A stretch of 64,000 nt of DNA from Planctomycetota bacterium (GTDB lineage: Bacteria > Planctomycetota > PLA2 > JAEUHO01): contig JANQJW010000048.1 of the NCBI GenBank assembly GCA_028281445.1, positions 1 through 64,000 on the forward strand, read 5' to 3'. Shown here one piece after another: positions 47,807 to 61,290 of this stretch. Numbering within the stretch: the stretch's first letter is position 1; each line of letters begins with the position of its first letter. The position numbers and the translations under genes were made by a program. A model generated the notes under the pieces. That model ran no database searches and was not told the DNA's origin. It saw only the letters and a list, made by a program, of their open reading frames with translations.

Positions 47807-49642
47807 ATGTCGAAGCCCCGCACAGACGCAGAGGCTCGCGCCGAGGCCATGGAGGTCGCGGAAAGCGCGCGCGAAGAGGTACGCACGAAGCCGTCCTTCG
47901 CGGCCGAGCTGTTCCTCGGCAAGCTCGATGCGGAGCTGGTGCATCCGTTTCCCGAGCAGGACGCCGCGGACCGCGCCAAGGCGGATGACATCCTCGCCGA
48001 GCTGGAAGCGGTCCTGCGTGAGGAGATCGACCCGGATCAGGTCGAGCGGGACCGGGAGATCCCCGAGCAGGCCATGCGCCGCCTGCACGAGGTGGGCGCG
48101 TTCCGGCTCAAGATCCCCGAGGAGCACGGCGGCCTCGGCTTCAGCCAGACGAACTACGCACGGGCCGTCGCGCTGACCGCGAGCTGGTGCGGAAGCCTCG
48201 CCATCTGGATGTCCGGGCACCAGAGCATCGGCGTGTCGACCCCGCTCAAGCTCTTCGGCACGGAGGAGCAGAAGGCGAAGTACCTGCCGCGGATGGCCGG
48301 GGGCGAGCTCTCCGCCTTCGCCCTCACGGAGCGCGAGGCCGGTAGCGATCCCGCCCGCATGCAGACCTACGCGGAGCCCGATCCGGACGGGGACGGCTGG
48401 ATCCTCAACGGCGAAAAACTCTGGTGCACGAACGGCCCCAAGGCCGACGTACTGATCGTCATGGCCCGCACGCCCGACAAGATCGTGAAGGGCAAGCCGC
48501 GCAAGCAGATCTCGGCGTTCATCGTCGAAACGTCCTGGCCCGGCTTCGAGGTCGTCCACCGCTGCGACTTCATGGGCTACGGCGCGATCCAGAGCGGCGT
48601 CCTCAAGTTCGAGAACCTGCGCGTGCCCAAGGAGAACCTCCTCTGGCACGAAGGCCAGGGGTTGAAGCTGGCCTTGATCACGCTCAACACCGGCCGCCTG
48701 ACGCTGCCCGCGACGAACGTCGCGGTGGCCAAGCAGTGCACGCGCATCGTGCGCTCCTGGGCGCGCGCACGCGCGCAATGGGGCGGGCCGATCGGCACGC
48801 ATGAAGCCGTCGCCGTTCAGCTCGGTTGGATCGCGTCCCACACGTTCGCGATGGAGGCGCTCAGCGACTACGCGAATCGCCTGGCCGACCGCGGCGACAC
48901 CGACCTCAGGCTCGAAGCGGCGATGGCGAAGATGTTCTGCTCGGAGGTCGTGTTCCAGATCGCCGACCGGACACTTCAGATCCGCGGCGGCCGCGGCTAC
49001 GAGACCTACGAGTCGCTGAAGGCGCGTGGGGCCGTCGCCTACCCGGTGGAGCGGCTGTTCCGTGAGGCGCGGCTCAACAGCATCGTCGAAGGGACGAGCG
49101 AGGTCATGCGGCTCTTCCTCGCGCGCGAGGCGCTCGACCCGCACCTCCAGCGACTCGGTGCGCTGGCGCGGCCCGACTCCACGCTCGGCGAGAAGGCCAA
49201 GGCTCTCCTCAAGGGCGCCGGCCACTACCCGGTCTGGTACGTGAAGAGCTGGCTACCGACGTTCGAGATGCCCGACGGCATCCCCACCGTGCTGCGCCGT
49301 CATTGGCGCTACGTCCGCCGCAACGGAAAGCGACTCGCCCGCCGCATCACATACGCGATGTTCCGTCACGGGCCTTCGCTGGAGAACCGCCAAGCCCGCC
49401 TGGGACGCCTGGTCGACGAAGCGACGAACCTGACCGCCATGGCACTGTGCATCAGCCGCGCGGCGTCACGCGGCGACGATGCGTCGCGCGAGCTGGCGGA
49501 TCTGTTCTGCCATCACGCGCGCACACGCATCAAGCTGCAGCGCGCCATCTCGCCCTCGCTGGACCGCGTCGGATTGCGCGTGGCGACGAAGATGATCTCG
49601 GGCCGCTACACAGAGCTCGAGCGCGGGATCATGAACGACTGA
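47807..49642 (+). CDS. Acyl-CoA dehydrogenase, long form (VLCAD-like)
   Basis: This is a 611-residue flavoprotein that would oxidise acyl-CoA to enoyl-CoA in beta-oxidation. An N-terminal extension (about 80 residues) precedes the helical domain (MRRLHEVGAFRLKIPEEHGGLG), the beta domain (AFALTEREAGSDPARM and LNGEKLWCTNG) and the C-terminal helical domain. The catalytic base is probably the Glu in RLNSIVEGTSEVMRL. The last about 150 residues are an extra helical domain as in very-long-chain enzymes. ATG at 47807 gives the expected N-terminus. It stands alone, convergent with a small lipoprotein gene. Electron acceptor and chain length are inferred from size only. Confidence 0.9.
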   Translation: MSKPRTDAEARAEAMEVAESAREEVRTKPSFAAELFLGKLDAELVHPFPEQDAADRAKADDILAELEAVLREEIDPDQVERDREIPEQAMRRLHEVGAFRLKIPEEHGGLGFSQTNYARAVALTASWCGSLAIWMSGHQSIGVSTPLKLFGTEEQKAKYLPRMAGGELSAFALTEREAGSDPARMQTYAEPDPDGDGWILNGEKLWCTNGPKADVLIVMARTPDKIVKGKPRKQISAFIVETSWPGFEVVHRCDFMGYGAIQSGVLKFENLRVPKENLLWHEGQGLKLALITLNTGRLTLPATNVAVAKQCTRIVRSWARARAQWGGPIGTHEAVAVQLGWIASHTFAMEALSDYANRLADRGDTDLRLEAAMAKMFCSEVVFQIADRTLQIRGGRGYETYESLKARGAVAYPVERLFREARLNSIVEGTSEVMRLFLAREALDPHLQRLGALARPDSTLGEKAKALLKGAGHYPVWYVKSWLPTFEMPDGIPTVLRRHWRYVRRNGKRLARRITYAMFRHGPSLENRQARLGRLVDEATNLTAMALCISRAASRGDDASRELADLFCHHARTRIKLQRAISPSLDRVGLRVATKMISGRYTELERGIMND

Positions 49643-49713
49643 TGTGACACGCGGGCCGACCACTCGGCCCGATGCGCCTCGGGTCGCCCCTACATCGCGG
49701 CGGGGATCGGCGA

Positions 49714-50139
49714 TCAGCGCGCGACCGTCACCAAACGCACCGCCACCTCGCAAGCACGCATGCCGTCCTCGGTGTCGGCACACAGACGCAACGTCGCGTC
49801 CAGCGTGCGATCCGTGGGGAACGACACGAGCCAGGCCTGCTCGCCGCTGAGTGCGTCGGGATGGAGCGGGACCGTTGCCGTACCCTCGAGCAGCTCGCCG
49901 CCCTCGGGCAGGATGATCTCGAGCGCGCAGTTGCGTGCGCCGGGCAAGGCGCGCCATTCGACGCCGACGCGCGCGACGCCGACCGCCGGCCGCTCGAGCA
50001 CGGCGCCCCGCAGCTCACCCACGATCGGGTTGGGCTTGCTGATGACCCACTCCCCCACCGGACCGGTCGGCTTCGGCGCGTCGCCGCAGCCCGCGAGCAC
50101 GAGAGCGAGGAGCGCGGCGAGTGTGAGGCACGTACGCAT
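49714..50139 (-). CDS. Small lipoprotein of unknown function
   Basis: This is a 141-residue predicted lipoprotein (lipobox LVLAGC after MRTCLTLAALLA). The mature part is beta-rich with four cysteines outside the lipobox region (NCALE, LCADTED, ACEVAV), which suggests disulfides and an Ig-like or beta-sandwich domain. The start overlaps the stop of the preceding zinc-peptidase gene by one base (TGATG), so the two are translationally coupled and may act together. No family is recognised. Confidence 0.65.
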   Translation of the reverse strand: MRTCLTLAALLALVLAGCGDAPKPTGPVGEWVISKPNPIVGELRGAVLERPAVGVARVGVEWRALPGARNCALEIILPEGGELLEGTATVPLHPDALSGEQAWLVSFPTDRTLDATLRLCADTEDGMRACEVAVRLVTVAR

Positions 50140-51791
50140 CAGTTCACCGTGAGGTTGTAGGACGCGCGGGTGCCCCCGCCGCCGCAGTAGGCCTCGACGA
50201 TGAGGATGTACGTGCCTGCGTTCAACGACGCGTTGATGGACTCCGGCGCGGCGCCGCCCGAAGCGGACGAGGCGATCGGGGTCTGGACGTTCGAGTTCGG
50301 GAAGAGGAAGAGGTCGAGATCGCCGTTCCCGATGATGGGCGTGGACGTGAGGTTGATCGTGACCACCGCGGCTGTCGGCAGGGTGATCTGATACCAGGCC
50401 GAGGAGGTGATCCCGCGGCACTGGTTCTTGGACAGGCCGGGCAGGGAGTCCACCGTGCCGGCGTCCGATCCCCCGAAGCCGATCGTTCGCGGCCAGATGT
50501 CGGTTCCGGTGAGCGGATACGTCACGCCCTGGTTCTCGGTAGGCGGCCCCGACAGCAGAGCGGTCATCGTCGGCACGTTGATCGAAGCGCCCGGGGCGCC
50601 CGTGATCCGGTCCAGAAACAGTCCAAGGTACGGAGCGTCCAGGCCCTTGTTGAAGCTGACGTAGGCCGTGAGCAGCTCTTGCAGGGGGACGGCCGCGGCA
50701 TCGCCATCGACGTCGGCGGGTCCGGCGCCACCGTCGGCGAGGTCCCACACGATCTCAGCCACCGTGAACTCGCCGCCGATGCCCGGCGGGTCGAAGGACG
50801 TGACGTCTTCGATGTCGAAGGCGAACAGTGCGGCGCCGGCCGTCGTCACGGAATCGACGTAGTCGGGCTGACCGAGCAGCAGGCAGCCCAGGCCGGTCGC
50901 GAATCCCTCACTCCATGCGAAGCCGGGCTCGAGCGGCTCGCCGCCGTGGAAGCCCCCGCGCGTCAGGGTGTGCGAGATGCTGTTCTCGACGAAATGGCCG
51001 AACTCGTGGGCGACGACGGGATCGTCGAAGTAGTCGGTGTCGGAGTTGTCCGGATTGCCGGCGGCGCCGCCGAGAATCGCCATGCTGTTGGAGCCCGGCG
51101 CGTAGTAGCTCGAGCTGCTCAAGGCTGCGTTGTTGCCGATGCGCGAATAGATGTGTGCGGGCGGCAGCACGCCACCGAGCTCGGCCGTGATGCCGTCCCA
51201 GCACGTGATGGCCGTATCGAGGAGCCCGAACCCGATGCCGGGACGGTTCGCGGGGCCGCCGCCGTAGGGCACGGTCAGATCGACGGTCGCACTGGCGTTG
51301 CTGGCGATCGGTCCCGAGGCGTAGGCGAAGACGTCGGTCTCGCTGTGCGCGTTGACGAACGGGGGATCGGCCTCGTGCACGAGAATCTCGCGAGCCGGAT
51401 CCTCTAGCGTGCGGCTGAACACCGCGACCTCCAGCGCCGCGCCGCCCTCGGGCGGCATCAAGGTGATCGAGTAGTTGCCCGCAGCGTCCGTGCTGGTACG
51501 GCCGTAGCAGTCGCCGCCGCCCGCAAGCCGCACGTCGACATCCACGAAGCGAGCGGGGCGCGTTTCCGTAGCGGGCCCGACGCCGCCGGGCGGGCTGAAG
51601 ACAAGACGCGTGTAGAGCACCGTGCCGCTGATCGTGATCGGCGGGCCGCCGCCTGTCAGGCAGGCACCGACCTTCGTGACGCCCGGATCGAAGGGGCCGC
51701 CTCCGCCGCTGCCGCAGCCCGCGGCCAGCAGGGTGCAGAGCGCGACGAGGGCCGGGACGTGCAGGGGCGGGAGGATGCGGAGGAGGCGCAT
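50139..51791 (-). CDS. Zinc metallopeptidase-like lipoprotein with PPC domain
   Basis: This is a 550-residue predicted lipoprotein (lipobox TLLAAGC near residue 26, then a Gly-rich linker). A beta-sandwich (about 50-175) with GNYSITLMPPEGG precedes a metallopeptidase-like domain with the zinc motif HEFGH (262-266) in VVAHEFGHFVEN and a likely third ligand Glu in GFAWSEGFATG. The C-terminal about 100 residues form a bacterial pre-peptidase (PPC) domain (VVTINLTS and GTYILIVEAYCGGG). It would be a surface or periplasmic peptidase. The 413-base gap upstream holds the structured element at 51990-52108 and a hairpin, but no gene. It is coupled to a small lipoprotein gene downstream. Confidence 0.8.
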   Translation of the reverse strand: MRLLRILPPLHVPALVALCTLLAAGCGSGGGGPFDPGVTKVGACLTGGGPPITISGTVLYTRLVFSPPGGVGPATETRPARFVDVDVRLAGGGDCYGRTSTDAAGNYSITLMPPEGGAALEVAVFSRTLEDPAREILVHEADPPFVNAHSETDVFAYASGPIASNASATVDLTVPYGGGPANRPGIGFGLLDTAITCWDGITAELGGVLPPAHIYSRIGNNAALSSSSYYAPGSNSMAILGGAAGNPDNSDTDYFDDPVVAHEFGHFVENSISHTLTRGGFHGGEPLEPGFAWSEGFATGLGCLLLGQPDYVDSVTTAGAALFAFDIEDVTSFDPPGIGGEFTVAEIVWDLADGGAGPADVDGDAAAVPLQELLTAYVSFNKGLDAPYLGLFLDRITGAPGASINVPTMTALLSGPPTENQGVTYPLTGTDIWPRTIGFGGSDAGTVDSLPGLSKNQCRGITSSAWYQITLPTAAVVTINLTSTPIIGNGDLDLFLFPNSNVQTPIASSASGGAAPESINASLNAGTYILIVEAYCGGGGTRASYNLTVN

Positions 51792-51989
51792 GGACTCTCT
51801 ATCGGCCTGGCGGAGGCTGGCACGTAGACACACCGCCGTAAGGCTCTCTAAGGCAGCCTAGCCCCGCCGGCCGGGGTCGCCACACCCCCACCCCGAAACC
51901 GCCCGAAACGGCGTCAAATCGGGACAGACCTGCGGATCCGTACGCCACGCGGGAGGCCAATGACCGACGCCGGCGGGATCCAGCTGCTC

Positions 51990-52108
51990 CCGCTCGTGAT
52001 CGGGCCGCTGGGGCGAATGTGCCGCAAAGCCGGGGAGCCCCTTCGCCGCGGTGATCGCGCGTGCGCGATCCGAGGACCGAGCCGGCGAGGTCCGAGAGCG
52101 GGGCGTGT
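51990..52108 (-). ncRNA. Candidate structured RNA element, copy 2
   Basis: Second full copy of the element at 45409-45527, with the same order of stems: GGCGAA/TTCGCC, GATCGCGC/GCGCGATC (52053-52060 and 52063-52070) and GGACC/GGTCC (52074-52078 and 52089-52093). The stem bases changed in pairs relative to copy 1. A further hairpin GCGTGTT/AACACGC (52103-52119) follows. It lies about 200 bases upstream of the zinc-peptidase gene on the reverse strand. Confidence 0.55.
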
Positions 52109-52162
52109 TCGAAACACGCAAGGGCGGAAGCGCAGCGCCCGGCGCAGCGCCACCGAGTCAGC

Positions 52163-52193
52163 CAGCGGCCCGCACGGTCGCGCGGGGCCGCTG
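52163..52193 (-). terminator. GC-rich hairpin right after the cluster B PilC gene
   Basis: CAGCGGCCC (52163-52171) and GGGCCGCTG (52185-52193) form a nine-base-pair stem starting 12 bases after the stop codon at 52205. There is no T-run, so it may be a weak terminator or an mRNA-end protector. Confidence 0.4.
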
Positions 52194-52204
52194 CACCAGG
52201 TGCC

Positions 52205-53365
52205 TTACATGCTCTGTTCGATGGACTGAATGAGCTTCAACAACGGCAAGAAGAGGCCAAGCACGATGAGGAACACCGCGCCGCCCATGAAGACGATCAG
52301 AATGGGCTCGATGATCGAGACCAGCGAGCCGACCGCGACGTCGACCTCGTCGTCGTAGTTGTCCGCGACGCGAATGAGCATCTTGTCGAGCTCACCCGTC
52401 TCCTCGCCGACGTCGATCATGTTGACGACGATGTCGTCGAAGATGCCGCTCTCGCCGAGCGGCTCGGCGATCGTGCCGCCTTCCGAGATGGACTCGCGCA
52501 CGCCGATGAGCGCCTCTTCCATGACGCTGTTGCCGGCGGTGTGCTGGCAGATGTCCAGTGCCTCGAGGATCGGCACGCCGGACGCGATCAGCGTCCCGAA
52601 CGTGCGGCTGAAGCGCGCGACCACGATCTTGCGGACCAGCGGCCCAAGGATCGGAAGACTCAGCTTCAGCCGGTCGATGAAACGCCGGCCGACACGCGTC
52701 ACGGCGAACCACTTCCAGGCGATCACGAGGCAGACGAGACCGAGCAGGATCCAGTGCCACTTCTCGAGCAGGAACTTCGAGAAGCCCTGCAGCGCCTGGG
52801 TCAGAGCCGGCAGCTCACCGAGACCGGGGAGCTGCTTGAAGACCTGCTCGAACTTCGGAACGACGAAGATCATGATCAGGAGCAGGATCGCCATCGTGAC
52901 GGTGAACACGACGGCCGGGTAGATCATCGCGCCCTTGACGCGCTTCTTGAGCTTCTCGGCCTTCTCCATGAAGCCCGCGAGACGCGAGAGGATGACGTCG
53001 AGAACGCCGCCCGCCTCACCGGCCTTCACCATGTTCGTGTAGAGGCCGTCGAAGACGCTCGGGTGGCGCGACATGGCCTCGGACAAAGGCGAACCGGCCT
53101 CGACCTCGTCGGTCACTTCGCCGACGACGTTCTTGAAGGGGCCCCGCTCCATCTGCCCCTCGAGGATCTTCAGGCTCCGGACGATGGGCAGGCCCGCGTC
53201 TTGGAGCGTGGAGAGCTGGGTCGTGAACTGCGTCAGGGCTTTCGTGGACACGCGCGCCCGACGCCCGGTCTTGCGGGCCGCCGGCGCCGACGAGGGTGCG
53301 GAACGCGAGGCACCGGCGCCGCGGCGGCCTCCCTTGCCCTTGGCTTCCTTGGTAATCTTCGGCAT
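52205..53365 (-). CDS. pilC: PilC/GspF-type platform protein (cluster B)
   Basis: This is a 386-residue platform protein. The N-terminal about 40 residues are basic and Gly/Ala/Ser-rich. They precede the duplicated helical domains (FTTQLSTLQDAGLPIVRSLKIL and FSRTFGTLIASGVPILEALDI) and membrane pairs (IYPAVVFTVTMAILLLIMIFVVP, and the C-terminal PILIVFMGGAVFLIVLGLFLP). The start region GGAGATAGGGACGC is nearly the same as that of pilT upstream. It is the last gene of cluster B, 262 bases after the second PilB-like gene. That gap holds copy 3 of the structured core and several hairpins. It would be the platform for the PilB/PilT ATPases of this cluster. Confidence 0.92.
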   Translation of the reverse strand: MPKITKEAKGKGGRRGAGASRSAPSSAPAARKTGRRARVSTKALTQFTTQLSTLQDAGLPIVRSLKILEGQMERGPFKNVVGEVTDEVEAGSPLSEAMSRHPSVFDGLYTNMVKAGEAGGVLDVILSRLAGFMEKAEKLKKRVKGAMIYPAVVFTVTMAILLLIMIFVVPKFEQVFKQLPGLGELPALTQALQGFSKFLLEKWHWILLGLVCLVIAWKWFAVTRVGRRFIDRLKLSLPILGPLVRKIVVARFSRTFGTLIASGVPILEALDICQHTAGNSVMEEALIGVRESISEGGTIAEPLGESGIFDDIVVNMIDVGEETGELDKMLIRVADNYDDEVDVAVGSLVSIIEPILIVFMGGAVFLIVLGLFLPLLKLIQSIEQSM

Positions 53366-53470
53366 GCGTCCCTATCTCCTCGCACGTGGCGCTTGAGGCT
53401 GAATCCCGATCATATGGCAGTTGCGGCAATGCTGCCCGTCCTGCCGCCGCGGGTGGCCCTGGGTGGCGGT

Positions 53471-53600
53471 CGGTCGTAGCCGGCTTGGCAGGGCGAAGGC
53501 GCCGCAAAGCCGATGAGGAGGCCGCGTGGTTGTCCACGCAACGACGCAAGCGAAGCGGTCGTCGCAGCGCTGCCGAGCATCTGCAAAGCCGCACTTGCAG
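53471..53600 (-). ncRNA. Candidate structured RNA element, copy 3 (core plus hairpins)
   Basis: The 41 bases at 53471-53511 align without gaps to 45410-45450 (about 30 of 41 identical) and include the core GGGCGAAG-N-CGCCGCAAAGC. Past the core the sequence differs but again forms hairpins: GCGTGG/CCACGC (53524-53539), ACGAC/GTCGT (53541-53562) and CTGCAA/TTGCAG (53581-53600). It lies 106 bases upstream of pilC on the reverse strand. Confidence 0.45.
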
Positions 53601-53627
53601 GCGGACCCGGTATCGCTCGCACTCCAC

Positions 53628-55358
53628 TCATAGCTCAGTAGTTTCCCGAATGACCTCCTCGACGGTCGTGATGCCGTCGAAGATGGCCAGGAGGCCCGAC
53701 TCGCGCAGCGTCTGCATGCCCTCGCGACGCGCCTGGTCGCGGAGCGCATCCGAGGACGCCCCGTCCATGACCATGCTGCGCAGGGCTTCGGACATGACGA
53801 TCATCTCGTAGATGCCCGTTCGGCCCTTGTATCCGGTGTTGTTGCACTGACGGCATCCCTGGCCGTACGCAAACCGCTTGCCCGCCAGATCCGAGGCCTC
53901 GAGGCCGAGCTCGAGCAGGACGTCGGCCCCGGGCTCGTACTGCACCTTGCAGCCGTTGCAGATCGTGCGGACCAGGCGCTGTGCGAGCATCGCCTCCACC
54001 GTCGCAGCGACGAGGAACGGCTCGATGCCGAGGTCCAGCATGCGCGGCACGGCCTGCGCCGCGTTGTTCGTGTGCAGGGTGGAGAACACGACGTGGCCCG
54101 TCAGCGCGGCCTCGACAGCGATCGTGGCCGTCTCGTTGTCACGGATCTCACCGACGAGGATCATGTCCGGGTCCTGACGCAGGATCGCGCGCAGACAGTT
54201 GGCGTAGGTGACGCCGATGTCCTCGTTGACGTTGATCTGCATGATGCCTTCGAGCTCGTACTCGACCGGCTCTTCCGTCGTGATGATCTTGATCCCGACG
54301 TCGTTTGCGAAGTTGAGCGCAGAGTAGAGCGTCGTGGTCTTTCCGGATCCCGTCGGGCCCGTCACGAGCACGATCCCGTGCGGCAGCTTGATGAGGTGCT
54401 TCATCGTCGCGAGCTCCTGCTCGCGGAGACCGATCTGCGTCAGGTCGAGCGACACGACGGACCGGTCGAGCACGCGGATCACGCACGACTCACCGAACAT
54501 CGTGGGCAGCGTGCTCACGCGGAGATCCACGGGCCGCCCGCCGATGAGGATCTCGATGCGACCGTCCTGGGGCAGCCGCGTCTCCGCGATGTCGAGGCCG
54601 GACATGACCTTCACGCGGCTGATCAGCGGCAGCGACAGGTGCTGCGGCGGGGCCTCGAGCTCGTAGAGTGCACCGTCTACGCGGTAGCGGATCTTGAAGT
54701 CGCCGTCGAAGGGCTCGAGGTGGATGTCGGACGCGCGGTCGCGAATCGCCTGGAACAGAATGTACTGCAGGAGCTTGATGACGGGCGGGCTGTTTGCCAT
54801 CGCTTCCTGGTCGGCGAGGTCGACCTGCCCCCCCCGGCGCGCCGCCGCGGGGATGTCGACGCCGGACGACACCTCGTCCACGAGCTCCTTCATCGAGTCG
54901 GCGGCGCCGCCGTAGTGCTTCTCGACGAGCTTGGAAATCTGCTCCTCGGGGGCGAGCACACCTTCCACCTCGCCGCCGGTCATGAAGCGCAGGTCCTCGA
55001 GCACCGCAGTGTTGGCCGGGTTGCTGATGGCTACCACCAGCTTCGAGCCTTCGCGTCGCACGGGCACGATGTTGAACATGCGCGCGGTGTTGGCGTCGAT
55101 GGAGAGCAGCAGGTCTTCGTCGAAGTTGACCGTCGAGAGATCGGTCATCTCCATGCCCGCCTGGCGCGCCAGCGCCTGCTGAAGCGTGGATTCGTCCAGA
55201 TGCCCCTGCTTGACCAGGATCTGGCCGATCTGACCGCCCTCGCCGCGCTGGATGGCGAGCGCCTCCTGGATCATGCCCTCGTGGACGGCCTTCATCTCCT
55301 TGAGGATCTGCCCCAGGAGCTTCTTGGTGCGGGCGTAGCGATTGATGTCCTTGGCCAC
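53628..55358 (-). CDS. PilB/GspE-type assembly ATPase (cluster B, second copy)
   Basis: This is a 576-residue secretion ATPase. The N-terminal about 150 residues have two tandem MshEN-like units (LLGQILKEMKAVHEGMIQEAL and IGQILVKQGHLDESTLQQAL), a fold that binds cyclic di-GMP in MshE. The core has DRASDIHLEPF, Walker A GPTGSGKTTT, TTEEPVEYELEG, Walker B DPDMILVGEIRDNET and GHVVFSTLHTNN. The zinc cysteines are CNGC and CRQC. I chose GTG at 55358, with GGGGAG upstream and only five bases after the pilT stop. It is co-transcribed with pilT and the first PilB-like gene. Confidence 0.9.
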   Translation of the reverse strand: MAKDINRYARTKKLLGQILKEMKAVHEGMIQEALAIQRGEGGQIGQILVKQGHLDESTLQQALARQAGMEMTDLSTVNFDEDLLLSIDANTARMFNIVPVRREGSKLVVAISNPANTAVLEDLRFMTGGEVEGVLAPEEQISKLVEKHYGGAADSMKELVDEVSSGVDIPAAARRGGQVDLADQEAMANSPPVIKLLQYILFQAIRDRASDIHLEPFDGDFKIRYRVDGALYELEAPPQHLSLPLISRVKVMSGLDIAETRLPQDGRIEILIGGRPVDLRVSTLPTMFGESCVIRVLDRSVVSLDLTQIGLREQELATMKHLIKLPHGIVLVTGPTGSGKTTTLYSALNFANDVGIKIITTEEPVEYELEGIMQINVNEDIGVTYANCLRAILRQDPDMILVGEIRDNETATIAVEAALTGHVVFSTLHTNNAAQAVPRMLDLGIEPFLVAATVEAMLAQRLVRTICNGCKVQYEPGADVLLELGLEASDLAGKRFAYGQGCRQCNNTGYKGRTGIYEMIVMSEALRSMVMDGASSDALRDQARREGMQTLRESGLLAIFDGITTVEEVIRETTEL

Positions 55359-55363
55359 CCGGT

Positions 55364-56446
<1,083 letters not shown>

Positions 56447-56540
56447 GGTGCGTTCCCTATCTCCCGTTTGTGTAGTTGGTTACCGGCGACTGGCAGGGCG
56501 GTTTACACCGATCTGGTGCCGCTGGTTTCTCGGTTGCCAC

Positions 56541-58226
56541 CTATTCGATGCTCGCCGTCTCCTCCATGGCGAACACCGCGCCGGCCACGCGCAGGATCTC
56601 CTCGATCGTCGTCGTGCCGTTGAGCACCTTTCGGACACCGTCCTCGCGGAGGCTACGAAGGCCGCCGCTGATGCGGGCCTGCTCGCGGATCTCGGAGGTG
56701 CTGGCGCCCTTGTATGTCAGCTCGCGCAACGTGGCGTCCATCTGGAAGAGCTCGAAGATCCCGGTACGACCGCGGTAGCCCTCGAAGCGGCACTCCTTGC
56801 AGCCGACCGCACGGTAGACCTCGCGTCCGGCGAGCGCTTCCTTGGTGACGCCGATCGCGGCCAACAGCGACGGGGCGGGGTCGTGCGGCTGGCGGCACGT
56901 CTGACAGAGCTTGCGTACGAGGCGCTGCGCCATGACGGACATCACCGCCGTGGCGGCGAGGAACGGCTTGACGCCCATGTCGATCAGGCGCGTGAGCGCG
57001 GACGGCGCGTCGTTGGTGTGCAGCGTCGAGAAGACCAGGTGACCGGTCAGCGCGGCCTGGATCGCGATCTCGGCCGTCTCCTGGTCGCGGATCTCGCCGA
57101 CGAGGATGATGTTGGGCGCCTGGCGCAGCATCGCGCGCAGGATGCGCGAGAAGTCGAGCCCGATGTCGTGACGCACCTCCGCCTGGTTGATGCCGGCGAG
57201 GTGGTACTCGACGGGGTTCTCGGCCGTGATGATCTTTACGTTGGGCCGGTTGAGGATCTTGAGCGCGGCGTAGAGCGTCGTGGTCTTGCCCGAGCCCGTC
57301 GGCCCCGTCACGAGGAAGATGCCGTTGGGACGCTTCACGATGCGGTCGAAGCGATCGCGGTCCTCCCCCACGAAGCCGAGATCTGCCAGGTCCACGAGGC
57401 CGGCCTCGCGGTCGAGGATTCGCATGACGATGGACTCGCCCTGCGTCGCGGGGATCAACGAGACGCGCAGATCGATGGGCCGCCCCATCAGGTGCAGGTT
57501 GATGCGGCCGTCCTGGGGCTTTCGGTGCTCGGCGATGTCCATGCGGGCCATCACCTTGAGGCGGGTGATGATCGGGCCCTTGAGGTCGGGCTCGAGCGAG
57601 TGCGCCTCGTAGCACACGCCGTCCACGCGGTACCGAACGCGGACGCGATCCTCCTGCGGCTCGACATGGATATCGGAGGCGCGCTGGGCGAGAGCCTGCT
57701 CGAGGATCTCGTGGACGAGCCGGATGATCGGCCCCTCTTCGTCGTCCTCTTCCTCTTCTTCGCCCAGCTTCTTCTTCTTGATCTCGACCTTCTCGCCGAG
57801 GCCGTAGGCTTCCGCGCGGATGTTGTTGAGCGCGGACGGCGGCGTGAGGGCGAACGACAGCTCGCGGTTGAGCACGAAGCGAAGGTCGTCGCCCGTGAAG
57901 GTGATCATCGGGTCGTCCGTGGCCAGGATCAGCTTGCCCTGGTGCTCCTTGACCGGAACGATCCCGAAGTCCTGGACCACCTGCTGCGGCACGAGAGCGA
58001 CGAGGTCGTCGCTGATATGGGCGCGGGAGAGATCGACGTAGGGCAGCTTGAACTGGCGGCAGAGCGCCTTGGTCAGCTGCACCTCGTCGATGAAGTTGAG
58101 TTCCAGCAGGGCCTGCCCGATCTTGATGCCGGGGACGCGGCGCTGGTGCTCCAGGCCCTCCTTGAGCTTGCGCTCGTCGATGTGGCCCATCTCGAGCAGG
58201 ATCTGACCGAGCTGCTTGTGTGACAA
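56541..58226 (-). CDS. PilB/GspE-type assembly ATPase (cluster B, first copy)
   Basis: This is a 561-residue secretion ATPase with a TTG start at 58226, chosen because GGAGG lies seven bases upstream. Two MshEN-like units open the protein (QLGQILLEMGHIDERKLKEGL and IGQALLELNFIDEVQLTKAL), followed by an acidic linker (LGEEEEEDDEEG). The core has RASDIHVEPQEDRVRVRYRV, Walker A GPTGSGKTTT, TAENPVEYHLAG, Walker B APNIILVGEIRDQET and the His box; zinc cysteines are CQTC and CKEC. In the Asp box the usual ED reads EN. It is the first gene of cluster B and would extend pili or act in a second secretion machine. Confidence 0.92.
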   Translation of the reverse strand: MSHKQLGQILLEMGHIDERKLKEGLEHQRRVPGIKIGQALLELNFIDEVQLTKALCRQFKLPYVDLSRAHISDDLVALVPQQVVQDFGIVPVKEHQGKLILATDDPMITFTGDDLRFVLNRELSFALTPPSALNNIRAEAYGLGEKVEIKKKKLGEEEEEDDEEGPIIRLVHEILEQALAQRASDIHVEPQEDRVRVRYRVDGVCYEAHSLEPDLKGPIITRLKVMARMDIAEHRKPQDGRINLHLMGRPIDLRVSLIPATQGESIVMRILDREAGLVDLADLGFVGEDRDRFDRIVKRPNGIFLVTGPTGSGKTTTLYAALKILNRPNVKIITAENPVEYHLAGINQAEVRHDIGLDFSRILRAMLRQAPNIILVGEIRDQETAEIAIQAALTGHLVFSTLHTNDAPSALTRLIDMGVKPFLAATAVMSVMAQRLVRKLCQTCRQPHDPAPSLLAAIGVTKEALAGREVYRAVGCKECRFEGYRGRTGIFELFQMDATLRELTYKGASTSEIREQARISGGLRSLREDGVRKVLNGTTTIEEILRVAGAVFAMEETASIE

Positions 58227-58426
58227 GAGGCGCCTCCGGGCACGGGAGGCCACGGATATAGCACACGGCGGGCCAGTTCCGGGGGCGAGAAGCGCCAACT
58301 CGCCTGCCGGGGTCCTGCCCAATGCGGCAGCGGGGCCCCCGGGCGGTATTTTGCCCGCGTCCGGGCCGGGGGGCTGCGGGCAGGGACTGCCTCTTCACTG
58401 TCTTCCTTTGGTGGGAGCTGCTAGCC

Positions 58427-61096
<2,670 letters not shown>

Positions 61097-61290
61097 CGCG
61101 ACAAACGTCGCTTCACGAATCGACACGGAACACGCCGCGGCCTGCGCGCGTCCGTAGATCTTCCGGATTCACGAAGGAGGACCGCGTTGCGCGTCCCGCA
61201 CATCAATAGTCGGACATCTCGCGCACCCGGCGTAGGTCGCCCGGTGTGCTCCGTCCGTAGTGCGTCTTCCCTTCTGATCCGTGAATCCCG

